A stretch of DNA of 64,000 nucleotides from Bacillota bacterium (GTDB taxonomy: Bacteria > Bacillota > Clostridia > Acetivibrionales > DSM-1351), in contig JAEYHZ010000007.1 in NCBI GenBank assembly GCA_023409265.1, positions 19,777 to 83,776 on the forward strand. The letters run 5' to 3'. Under the pieces are notes generated by a model. It had not been told where the DNA came from. It ran no database searches and saw only the letters and a program-made list of their open reading frames with translations. A program made the translations under genes and the position numbers. This document shows, piece after piece, positions 17,170 to 26,200 of the stretch. Every line of letters begins with the position of its first letter. Within the stretch, counting starts at the first letter, position 1.

Positions 17170-17202
17170 TTAAAGTATACTCATACTATACTTTAATGTC
17201 AA
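17170..17202 (-). promoter_or_regulatory. TetR promoter with palindromic operator in spacer
   Basis: On the minus strand TTGACA (17197-17202), a 17-bp spacer and TATACT (17174-17179). Perfect 10-bp arms (TTAAAGTATA / TATACTTTAA, 17170-17179 and 17187-17196) fill the spacer and -10 box. A further half-site-like GGTATAC occurs at about 17151-17157. Confidence 0.8.
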
Positions 17203-17211
17203 TAACTTATT

Positions 17212-17244
17212 AAAAAAAGAGACATCATCAATATCTCTTTTTTA
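17212..17244 (-). terminator. Terminator after the 65-codon gene
   Basis: AAAAAAGAGA pairs with TCTCTTTTTT around a short loop; on the minus strand the stem ends in a run of seven T. Confidence 0.7.
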
Positions 17245-17284
17245 TAAATTAGCTGTTTGTTAAATTTATTCAGATTTTACAAGC

Positions 17285-17482
17285 TTATTGCTGCTCTTGT
17301 TTGAGTCCGAGAATGAAATAGGTACCAACAGAACAAAAAACATTTAACATTGTACACGCAAAGAAAATGACCGAAATAACAGGCTTTTTATCCTGTATTG
17401 CCAGAATACCTGCTGTTATAAATCCCACGGCGGCTATCAAAAAGCATATTACAGGTATATATTTAGCTTTGTATCCATTCAT
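17285..17482 (-). CDS. Small two-helix membrane protein
   Basis: 65 residues with two hydrophobic segments (about residues 8-28 and 34-58) separated by QDKKP. GGGG lies upstream of the ATG and a terminator follows at 17212-17244, so it looks like a real single-gene unit. No family recognised. Confidence 0.5.
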   Translation of the reverse strand: MNGYKAKYIPVICFLIAAVGFITAGILAIQDKKPVISVIFFACTMLNVFCSVGTYFILGLKQEQQ

Positions 17483-17632
17483 ACATGCCTACCCCTTAAC
17501 TAATTTCCCTGTTTTTAGTATATTATACTTTAAATACCTTATGCTTTCCTTCCTTCAAAGGAACCGGTAATATTCCATATAAAAGCCTTTAAGAATTTGC
17601 ATTTAAGCTTCATATTCATATAAAAAATCTTA

Positions 17633-20005
17633 TTATCCTTTTATATTGATTTTTACTTTTTTTGAACAGCAGCAAGCCTGTATGTCACCTGCACATTCTT
17701 TAAACTTTTCTGCAAATTCCTGCTCTGAATTAATAACCACCTCTTCTATCTCGGTTTTCATGGACAAAGAGTTTTCCGATCTGTATTTTCTTGTTTCGGA
17801 AATTATTTCCTTTAATTTTTCCCCGAAATTTATTATGGAGCTATCAAGCCCATTTATTCTTTCCCAGCACAATTTATGAATGGAAATACAGCTCTCTTTT
17901 TTACTGAAGTACTCCTGATAGAGGTACTCGGTAATATGGGGAACATAAATTGAATAAAGCTTTAGTACATTAAGCAGACAATAGTAAAGTGCCTGCTGGG
18001 CAGACCTGCGTTGCTCATATCCGTGCTTCTCGGGCTGATACAAACGTTCCTTTACAATTTCAAGATAATAATCACACAAATCCTTCCAAAAAAAATCATC
18101 AATTTCGTGCCTTGCCAACCCTGTTTCATACCTGCTCAAATACCTGTCAGCCTCTGAAATGGTTTGTTTGCAGCGTTCAATTATCCATCTGTCTACCGGA
18201 AGCATATATATTGGGGCAGCAGCATCAAAATCCAGCAGGTGTGATGCTGCAAATTTGGATGCATTCCAAAGCTTGGTAATAAATCGTCTGGCAACCCCCA
18301 ATTCATCTGTTGAAAAAAAGGTATCGGTGCCCAACCTGGAATTTGCCGCCCAGTATCTTAAAACATCTGCAGAATGAGTTTCTATAAGTTCAGCTGGGGA
18401 TAGCCCGGAGTTATTCTTTGACTTGCTGACTTTTTCCCCTTTCTTTGCAAGTACATAGCCACAGATCATTACATCCTTCCATGGAATATCACCTGTATGG
18501 TACAGGCTTTTAACCATGGTGTAGAAGGTCCATGTCCGTATAATCTCATGAGCCTGCGTTCTGAGGCTCATTGGTAAAAGCCTGTCAGACATGTCATTTT
18601 CCTCCCCCCACCCGGAGTTGATTTGAGGAGTAACCGATGAGGTTGCCCAGGTGTCAAATACCGAACGTTCGGGTATAAAATCATTGCACCCGCAGGAACA
18701 GGTTATGCCGGGATGTGTCTCAAGAGGGTTTACCGGCAGACTTTTTTCATTTGCAGGTATAATCTCCCCACAACACTTACAATACCATATGGGTATGGGT
18801 ACCCCAAAATAACGCTGCCTTGATATGCACCAGTCCCATTTAAGGTTTTCAACCCAGGCAGTATACCTCCTCTTCATGTTAGCAGGATACCAGTTAATTC
18901 TATCAGCAGCTTTCAGAAACAGTTCTTTATTTGACAGAATATCTATATACCATTGCTTTGATGGTATGATCTCTATTTCCTTTCGGCAGCGTTCATGAAC
19001 AGCAACAGTATGAGATATGCGCTGCCGATCCAATAGCAGAGCATTTTCGCAAAGCAGCCGGATTATCTGCTCTCTGGCAGCAGAAACCTTTAAACCTCCT
19101 ATAAGCGGAACGCTTTCATTAATAGTTCCATTGGGCTCAATTACCTTCCTGAAGGGGAGGTTGTGTTTTTCGTACCACTCAGCGTCGGTACTGTCTCCAA
19201 AGGTCGCGCACATAACTACTCCGGTCCCCTTATGGAGACTAACCTTTGTATCGGAAAGTATTGGTATGGAAAAATTATACAATGGAACTACAGCCTTTTT
19301 TCCTATATAGCTGCCATACCTGTCATCCTCAGGATGAACAAACAGACAAACACATCCGTATAGCAGCTCAGGCCTGGTTGTTGCTACTGTCAGCCTATCC
19401 TCCCCAACCATAAAGGGGATAAAATTAAAATCTGTTTCCTTATCAACAGTCTCCAGCTCGGCCTGGGCAATTGATGTCCGGCATTCGGTACACCATAGAA
19501 CAGGTGATTCCTTCATATAGGCCTTTTTGTCCTTAAGCAGCCTGAGAAAGGACTTTTGGGATATACGCCGGGCTGTTGGATTAATAGTCTCGTATTGAAG
19601 TGACCAGTCTACCGAAAAGCCCAGGCTCTGCCACAGGTCTCTGAATTCCTTTTCATATTTTTGTGTAGTTGAAATACATTTCTTGATAAACTCACTTCCG
19701 GGCAGGCTTCTCGCTGGAATACCCTCTTCTTTCTCTACCAGCCTCTCGGTTGGAAGACCGTTATCATCAAAACCGAAGGGATAAAAAACATTATAACCCT
19801 GCATCCGTTTGTAGCGGGCGATGATTTCAGCCTGGGTATAAGAGAAAATATGTCCGATGTGCAAGCTGCCGCTTACAGTGGGCGGGGGTGTATCGATAGA
19901 GTAAATTTCGCTGTGACTGTTTGGATCAAAGGCATAAATGTTGTTTTCCTTCCAAAAGCGCTGCATTTCTTTTTCTGTCTGCGTAAAGTCATAGTTCTTA
20001 TTCAT
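17633..20005 (-). CDS. valS: Valyl-tRNA synthetase, short archaeal-like (type 2) form
   Basis: 790 residues. Class I signatures: LHIGH at residues 48-52 (preceded by PPPTVSGS, characteristic of ValS) and KVSKS near 523. An editing domain (TVATTRPELLYG, GTGVVMCATFGDSTDAEWY) and a Cys-rich zinc-ribbon (CKCCG ... CSCGC, about 400-437) are present. Typical bacterial ValS has about 880 residues and a C-terminal coiled coil; here the chain ends after the anticodon-binding domain, as in type 2 enzymes of archaea and some bacteria. GGAGG precedes the ATG and a T-box leader precedes the gene. It charges tRNA-Val; it may be an additional, horizontally acquired copy (inference). Confidence 0.9.
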   Translation of the reverse strand: MNKNYDFTQTEKEMQRFWKENNIYAFDPNSHSEIYSIDTPPPTVSGSLHIGHIFSYTQAEIIARYKRMQGYNVFYPFGFDDNGLPTERLVEKEEGIPARSLPGSEFIKKCISTTQKYEKEFRDLWQSLGFSVDWSLQYETINPTARRISQKSFLRLLKDKKAYMKESPVLWCTECRTSIAQAELETVDKETDFNFIPFMVGEDRLTVATTRPELLYGCVCLFVHPEDDRYGSYIGKKAVVPLYNFSIPILSDTKVSLHKGTGVVMCATFGDSTDAEWYEKHNLPFRKVIEPNGTINESVPLIGGLKVSAAREQIIRLLCENALLLDRQRISHTVAVHERCRKEIEIIPSKQWYIDILSNKELFLKAADRINWYPANMKRRYTAWVENLKWDWCISRQRYFGVPIPIWYCKCCGEIIPANEKSLPVNPLETHPGITCSCGCNDFIPERSVFDTWATSSVTPQINSGWGEENDMSDRLLPMSLRTQAHEIIRTWTFYTMVKSLYHTGDIPWKDVMICGYVLAKKGEKVSKSKNNSGLSPAELIETHSADVLRYWAANSRLGTDTFFSTDELGVARRFITKLWNASKFAASHLLDFDAAAPIYMLPVDRWIIERCKQTISEADRYLSRYETGLARHEIDDFFWKDLCDYYLEIVKERLYQPEKHGYEQRRSAQQALYYCLLNVLKLYSIYVPHITEYLYQEYFSKKESCISIHKLCWERINGLDSSIINFGEKLKEIISETRKYRSENSLSMKTEIEEVVINSEQEFAEKFKECAGDIQACCCSKKVKINIKG

Positions 20006-20068
20006 GATGGTCCTCCATTCAGCTGCTTCGCAGCAATTAAAATGTATTAAACAAACACAAAAATAAAA

Positions 20069-20408
20069 ACAAAAAATCCGCCCAAAGCCTTAATAATAAA
20101 GCTCAGGGCGGATTGTATGCGTCCGCGGTACCACCTGAATTCAGATATGACTATCTGCACTCTTACAATACGGGATAACAACCTGAAAGACATATCATTA
20201 CATTGTAAGGATTGTTTTCTTATCCGATATCGCTTTCCCTGTAACGGTGGAAATTTCCGTTGAAGCCTACTTGGTACAAGCCTTTCGGTTCACAGCTCAA
20301 AGGCTACTTCCATACCTCCTTCACGAAGATTTCCACCAACCATCTTCTCTCTCTGCTTCGGGTGAGTATGTACTCCTCCTTGTCAATGCCATTTTATTGT
20401 GTTCGTTT
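20069..20408 (-). ncRNA. T-box leader of the valS-like gene
   Basis: The minus strand holds the conserved T-box GGTGGTACCGCGG (20123-20135). After it comes a terminator hairpin (20075-20083 / 20106-20114) with a run of T (20069-20076). Upstream are typical stem I parts: AGAGAG, the GGTTGGTG loop hairpin and AGTAGG followed by ACGG...CCGTTA. A GTG triplet (20291-20293) after GAGCT is a likely valine specifier codon. Uncharged tRNA-Val would prevent termination and turn on the synthetase. Confidence 0.9.
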
Positions 20409-20414
20409 TTTGAT

Positions 20415-20443
20415 ATATTAATTTATTATACTCAGAAAGTCAA
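20415..20443 (-). promoter_or_regulatory. Promoter of the T-box/valS unit
   Basis: On the minus strand TTGACT (20438-20443), a 17-bp spacer and TAATAT (20415-20420). Transcription would begin near 20408, just ahead of stem I. Confidence 0.6.
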
Positions 20444-20610
20444 GAAAAATTAACAAATTAGGAAATTGTAAAGGATTTATAGTCTTGCCCTATAAAAGAT
20501 TTATAGCTTTTACCTTCTAAAAGATTTTATATTAATCTATGTTTTGGGAATCCTATAAATAAAAATAATCAAGTCAATGTAAAGGCAGTGATCTTATAGA
20601 ATCTTTATAT

Positions 20611-20850
20611 ATGCCGTCTGTTTGGCCGGAAGACCAAACTCCCACAGAGGCAATTAATTGCAGCAGGTGTGAACTTCATTGTCAAAGGTCCCGTATCATT
20701 TGGGGAGAAGGAAATCCAACAGGTCCCGTTATAATTGTTTTAGATAATCCGGGAGCCCGTGAGGACAAGGATGGAAATTCCTTCATATGCGGTACAAGAC
20801 AAACTCTGCAATCAGCAGCTTTTGAGGCAGGATTTAAAATGGAGGATCTT
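20611..20850 (+). pseudogene. Uracil-DNA glycosylase (family 4-like), 5' fragment
   Basis: The first 80 codons read like the start of a family 4 UDG: CSRCELHC gives the N-terminal cysteines of the iron-sulfur cluster. GNPTGPVIIVLDNPGAREDKDG corresponds to the usual GNP...GEAPG.xEDxxG active-site block. The frame then runs into a 276-bp inverted-repeat element at 20851 and stops at 20982. No continuation of UDG coding is visible after 21126, and no good ribosome site precedes the ATG. Intact relatives are about 200 residues long. Confidence 0.65.
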
Positions 20851-21126
20851 TACCCTCTATTGACAACGTACAATACGCCTCACTCCAGCCATTTTGCCGC
20901 TTTTCTTCGTTGTCGTCCTTGCCTTGCGGCAAGCAAGACTGCGTCCTTCCGCCTTGAAAATCAGCAAAATATCAAAGCGTGAGGTCAAAGATTTTTGAGC
21001 TGATGGATTTGTTTTGTGGCAAGGCAAAGCCGTGTAGCAATGCTTTGTGCCTTGCAAACGGCTTTAACGCAGCCACAGAGCAAATCCGTCGCTCAAAAAC
21101 GTGTTGTACCTTGTCAATAGAGGGTA
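20851..21126. mobile_element. 276-bp element with terminal inverted repeats (MITE-like)
   Basis: The left end begins TACCCTCTATTGACAA and the right end is its reverse complement (TTGTCAATAGAGGGTA); the similarity continues inward for about eight more bases with one or two changes. If the terminal TA is a duplicated target, the element proper is CCCTC...GAGGG, as for IS630/Tc1-mariner-derived elements. The interior encodes nothing convincing, is more GC-rich than its surroundings and contains further imperfect palindromes (GATTTG / CAAATC blocks near 21010 and 21080). Confidence 0.6.
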
Positions 21127-21283
21127 TAGTATTTTCATAATATAATTGTTATTATTTTATCATTCTTACTATAGCATACTAAAGTGCAGTATGTAAACTC
21201 GATTTTTTCATCTCCCGGGAATCCATGATATAATATACATAGATTTCTTTTAATGTAATTCTTTGTCAGTCAAGGAGGTATCT

Positions 21284-21778
21284 ATGAACAGAAAAACCAT
21301 TACTTTTTTATTAATCCTGACAGTATTTTGCACAGTGATACCGGCAGGCCTTTTTTTCACACATGAGTCACCTCAGCAAATAATGGCCGAGAACTTTCTG
21401 ACCAGGCTGCTTACGGTTTCTGATTACACTGAATATAAAAAGTATACAAGTAACTATACAGGTGCCGATCTTGTGAACAAGCTAACAGAAGGCTACTCCA
21501 ATTACTTCACTGCAGAAGGTTTCACCCGTTTTAGAATTTCCCCTTTTTCAAGAATGTACCTGAGTAAGGCTGATGTAAGCAAATGTACATATCAAGTCAA
21601 AAAGATTTATCTGAAAAAGCAGCAATTTGAGGACAAAAACCGCATGACCTATATTTTTGACGTCACTTTGAAAGTAACTGACAGCCAAGGAAATACCAGC
21701 GAAAAAATTCAAACGGGAATTTTGAATTTTATTAAAGAAAAGAACGAATGGAAAATAAATTCAGTTAGGTTATATTGA
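21284..21778 (+). CDS. Secreted or membrane-anchored protein, function unknown
   Basis: 164 residues from the ATG at 21284, which has AAGGAGG 5 nt upstream. The N-terminus (MNRKTITFLLILTVFCTVIP) is a signal peptide or anchor. The rest is a small mixed domain ending NEWKINSVRLY, a style seen in NTF2-like extracytoplasmic proteins; that similarity is only an impression. Single gene, plus strand. Confidence 0.65.
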   Translation: MNRKTITFLLILTVFCTVIPAGLFFTHESPQQIMAENFLTRLLTVSDYTEYKKYTSNYTGADLVNKLTEGYSNYFTAEGFTRFRISPFSRMYLSKADVSKCTYQVKKIYLKKQQFEDKNRMTYIFDVTLKVTDSQGNTSEKIQTGILNFIKEKNEWKINSVRLY

Positions 21779-21883
21779 TAGATTTCCTTCTTTCAAGATA
21801 TTTACAATTACACTTAAGAATGATAAAATAGCATCAGCTGATTTAGCTAAATTAGCTAATATAATCAAAGGGTACACTTAGAT

Positions 21884-22615
21884 ATGATTATAACTGCAAC
21901 TGAACTCAAAAATAATCTTGGAAAATACCTCCGTGCTGCAGAAAGAGAAGATGTTATCATTACAAGCAATGGAACTAAAGTAGCCAGATTGACCTCCTAC
22001 GGGGATCCGGCAGCTGCTGACTATTTTGAGCAAATTCTGAAAGAGCGTGCCGAAACTTATGCTCTTTACCCCAAAAAAGCTACCTACGAAGAATTTGTTA
22101 AAATTTCAGAAAATAGTGATGAACGCTTTGAATATATTGATGGACAAATCTATCTGCTGGCTTCTCCGAGATATGAACACCAAAAAGTCCTGGGCGAGTT
22201 ATATGGATTATTATACAACTCATTTAAGGGAAAAAAGTGCAAACCAATGCTGGCTCCTTTTGATATAACACTAAAGAGGAATCCGGAAAACACAAATGTC
22301 GTCCAGCCCGATTTGATGGTAATTTGCGATCTGGAGGATAACATAAATGATAGGGGCTATTACATGGGTGTACCCTCCCTGATGGTTGAAATTCTGTCTG
22401 AAAACAGCCGCGGCAAGGATTCTGTAAAAAAACTGGATCTATATATGTCAACCGGTGTCCGGGAATACTGGATTGTTAATCCCTTAAATAAAGAAGTAAC
22501 TGTTTTTCTATTTGAAAATAATGATGTATTGAAAAACGCAACCTTTAAAAACGATGAAAGAATAGTTTCTTATATTTTTGAGGGTCTTGAAATAAGTTTG
22601 AAGAATATATTCTAG
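21884..22615 (+). CDS. Phd/YefM antitoxin domain fused to Uma2-type nuclease domain
   Basis: 243 residues. Residues 1-40 (MIITATELKNNLGKYLRAAE ... VIITSNGTKVARL) are a Phd/YefM DNA-binding antitoxin domain. Residues 60-243 match the Uma2/DUF820 family of PD-(D/E)XK nuclease-like proteins: QPDLMVI (Asp143), VPSLMVEILSENS (Glu169), KLDLYMSTGVREYWIVNP. The active-site acidic residues and a following lysine appear intact. Uma2 proteins are common in cyanobacteria and their role is uncertain. The fusion could be a self-regulated toxin-antitoxin-like protein. Confidence 0.8.
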   Translation: MIITATELKNNLGKYLRAAEREDVIITSNGTKVARLTSYGDPAAADYFEQILKERAETYALYPKKATYEEFVKISENSDERFEYIDGQIYLLASPRYEHQKVLGELYGLLYNSFKGKKCKPMLAPFDITLKRNPENTNVVQPDLMVICDLEDNINDRGYYMGVPSLMVEILSENSRGKDSVKKLDLYMSTGVREYWIVNPLNKEVTVFLFENNDVLKNATFKNDERIVSYIFEGLEISLKNIF

Positions 22616-22661
22616 TAATTTAACAGTATGTAAATTAAATAAATTGTTAAAGGATAAAGAT

Positions 22662-23123
22662 ATGGTTGGGGAAGTAATTTATCGCATTGCTAAAATTGAG
22701 GATGCACCGGAACTTAAATTATTGAATGATTTATTTAATGGAGAAAATAGCAATAGTGTTGGCAATATCAAGGAAGGTATTGCCAGAAATGATGCTGAAA
22801 CTGTATTTGTTGCAGAAACTGATGAAAAACTGATAGGTTTCTGTTGTGGACAGTTGCTAAGATCCATATGCTATAGTGTTTTTTATGTGGAAATCACAGA
22901 AATATTTATTGACGAAGCATTTCAACATAAAGGAATTGGAAAAGGCCTTCTGCACTTTGCCGAAGAATGGTATCGGGGCAATAATATCCATGACTTTCAG
23001 TTGTTTACCGGGTTGAATAATGTGAAAGCCCAACTGTTCTATGAACGAAACAATTACCATAAAGAAAATGATATTTTGTATAGAAAACGAGATGTTGGTT
23101 TTCTGAAACAAACATCTAATTAA
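22662..23123 (+). CDS. GNAT-family N-acetyltransferase
   Basis: 153 residues from the ATG at 22662, chosen because AAAGGA lies 7 nt upstream; a TTG at 22644 is in frame but has no site. EITEIFIDEAFQHKGIGKGLLHFAEEW is the acetyl-CoA binding loop and LFTGLNNVKAQLFYERNNY the C-terminal GNAT motif. Aminoglycoside or general small-molecule acetylation is possible; the substrate is not predictable. Confidence 0.85.
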   Translation: MVGEVIYRIAKIEDAPELKLLNDLFNGENSNSVGNIKEGIARNDAETVFVAETDEKLIGFCCGQLLRSICYSVFYVEITEIFIDEAFQHKGIGKGLLHFAEEWYRGNNIHDFQLFTGLNNVKAQLFYERNNYHKENDILYRKRDVGFLKQTSN

Positions 23124-23165
23124 TAGCAATAAAGCTATTGGTAATCATAATCTTGGATAAAAGCC

Positions 23166-23205
23166 GGGCACCGATAAACGTGTTTCTTATCAGTGCCCTT
23201 GTTTA
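23166..23205. terminator. Terminator after the acetyltransferase gene
   Basis: GGGCACCGATAA (23166-23177) pairs with TTATCAGTGCCC (23187-23198) with one mismatch and is followed by TTGTTTATT on the plus strand. Confidence 0.7.
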
Positions 23206-23209
23206 TTAT

Positions 23210-23263
23210 ATTGCCCTTATGGATTACATTACCCTTATGAATTACATTGCCCTAATGGATTAC
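23210..23263. repeat. Three 18-bp tandem repeats
   Basis: Copies of ATTGCCCTTATGGATTAC at 23210-23227, 23228-23245 and 23246-23263 with one to two changes each, located between the terminator and the stop codon of the glucan synthase gene. Confidence 0.8.
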
Positions 23264-23274
23264 ATAGCAAGTCT

Positions 23275-26200
23275 TTACATAATTGCTTCAACGGTATGAA
23301 ACCTTCCGTCATCCACCAATTCAATCCTGTTGCCTTCTATTGTTTTACCGTCCAGAATCATACTGGTGACTTCCCTGTTTTTATGGCTCTGATTCCTTAC
23401 TGTTAATTCATAAACCGAAGAACCGAAAGTATAGTTCACAGAGTACTCATTTAATTTCTTGGGTATACAGGGATCAATAGTTAGAAAGCTTCCCTGCTTT
23501 TTAAGTCCGAGTATATGCTCAATACCTATTCGGTACATCCAGCCGGCAGCCCCGGTATACCAGGTCCAGCCTCCTCGGCCTTCGTTTGGATAAACGGCAT
23601 AAACATCAGCTGCCATTACATACGGTTCAACCTTGTAGGTCATTCGTTCCATATCTGTTCTGGAGTGATTGATGGGATTAATCATATTAAACAGCTCCCA
23701 GGCCTGTTCACCATTGCCCAGCTTTGAGAAGGCATAAATCACCCAAGTTGCGGCGTGGGTATACTGTCCTCCGTTTTCTCTTACTCCCGGCAGATAGCCT
23801 TTGATATAACCGGGATTTAGCTCACTGTCATAAAAAGGCGGGGTCAAAAGTTTTATCAGGCCATTTTTCCTGTCTATCAGGTATTTCTCCAGGGCACTCA
23901 TTGCCTCTTCAACTCTGCTTGCTCTGGCCGCTTGTGTTATTGCAGCCCAGGATTGTGCCAGTGAATCAATTTTGCCTTCGTCATTTTGTATTGACCCTAA
24001 AGGCGTACCATCATCAAAGTAGGCTCTTCTGTACCAGCTTCCGTCCCAGGCTTCTCTTTCAAGGGCTTCGATAATTTTATCAGCCTGCTGTCTATAGTTC
24101 TCCGCCCTTTCCGGATCCCCCATATATATGCATAGTGGGACCATCCGCAGTAAAACCGAGTACAGGAACCAGCCCAGCCAGACGCTTTCTCCCTTCCCCC
24201 CTACTCCTATAAGATTCATACCATCGTTCCAGTCGCCGCCGCCCATAAGAGGGATACCGTGAGGACCGAAGCCCAGACCCTTTTCAATGGCCCTGATACA
24301 GTGTTCATATACGGTTCCTGTCTCCTCTGCCACAGTTGGTATTTCATACCTTTCATGCTCATTATCTCCCAAAAGGGCGGATTTGAGATATGGCTCTCTC
24401 AAACTTAAAATTTCATAGTCACCTGTAGCATTTATATAATCACATGTTACATATGGCAACCATAAAAGATCATCCGAATATCTGGTTCTGATTCCGTTTG
24501 TTTTCTGATCATGCCACCAGTGCTGGACATCACCTTCTATGAATTGATGTCTGCAGTGAAGTAAAATTTGCTTTTTAGTAATATCGGGCATGGAATAAAC
24601 CACTGCCATTACATCCTGAAGCTGATCACGGAACCCAAAGGCACCTCCGGCCTGGTAATAGCCCGATCTTGCCCATATCCTGCAGGAAAGCACCTGATAT
24701 TGCAGCCAGCCGTTTAATAAAATATTCATAGTTTTTTCGGGGGTATTAACCTGAATTTGCTTCAGCTTTTTCCGCCAGTATTCCTTAACCCTGTTAAGTT
24801 CTGCAAAAGCCTTCTCAACAGTTCTGTATTTGGAAATCAGCTCTTTCAGATGTTCCGGTGTCTCCTGACCGAAAAGAAATACAATATATCTTGTATCGCC
24901 AGGTTTGATTCTGACCTGGGTTTTAATAGCAGCGCAGGTATCAAGTCCTGCTCCCACCAACCCCTTTAAATCTCCCTTCATACCCTGCGGACAGGATAAA
25001 TTCATGTTTTCCCCAATGAAATCCGGCCTATGACCGGTGTAGGTTTTCTCTTCCCCGGAACAGCTCAGGAAGGCTCTTAAGCCTCTGAAATCAGAGCTAT
25101 AAACATTCTCAATCAATAGGGAGTCCATTTCTTTATCAAAACTTGTAACGATATATGGAGCGGTTTGTCCCGTTTCTACTCCCAGTACCGGTTTAAGGTA
25201 GTAGGCTGCATCAATGACCGATTCCACGGCGGTTATATTTTTAAGACTCAATATACTTATTTTTATGGAATCCTCAACAGCGGCAAATTGTGTGAGTTCC
25301 TGCTCCAAACCGTGGCTTAAGTGTGTGAAAGTGGTATAGCCAAAACCGTGTCGTGTCACATATGCATGATTTTCTCTCACAGGCAGCGGTGTGCAGCTCC
25401 ATACTGCTTCACTTGTGCTGTCATGCAGAAAAACAATCTCTGAGGGAGGATCCATCACGGGGTCGTTTGCCCAGGTTGTAAGCTTGTTCTGGCTGCTGTT
25501 CTGATGCCAGGTGTAACCCCCGCCTGATTCGGTACATATGAATCCAAACTTGTCATTGGCGATGACATTTGACCAGGGTGCAGGAGTATAATCGCCTGCC
25601 TTAAGGCAGATTACGTATTCATCTCCGAATTCTGAAAAGCCTCCTATGCCGTTAAAATAGCTAAGCTTCTCAGTTATTTGTGCAATATACCCTTCCTCAT
25701 GAGAGCCTTCAACCATGGTTTTTTCAGAATTGACCGGTTCCCTGTCTATCTGACCGGATAGAGGAGGTATGGCACTTATTTTGTTATGGGTTCCGTCATT
25801 AACTGCATTGGTTTCATTGTTATGGATTCCGTCATTAACTGTACTGGTTTCATTGTTATGGATTCCATCATTAAACGTATTTGCTTCAGTATTATAGATT
25901 CCGCCATTATTTCCGATTTCTCCCGGGTTTTGCATACTTATTGCATTCCTGGTATTTGCCGCAGCAGTGCCTGTCTTGGCTTTCCTTGAAGCCTGAATAA
26001 CCTCATCGGTATCCAATGCCTCATCAATAAGATCTCCTACTCCCAAATCAGCATTTATTATCAGCTTGGCACATGAAAACAATAAATTACGCTGTTCCGG
26101 ATTCATCTGCCTTACATTTCTTATAAATATACCGCCCCTTTTGTCCAGAAGATCACAGGATCGGCCTGAAACTGCCAGATCCCGAATCATTTCAAAAATC

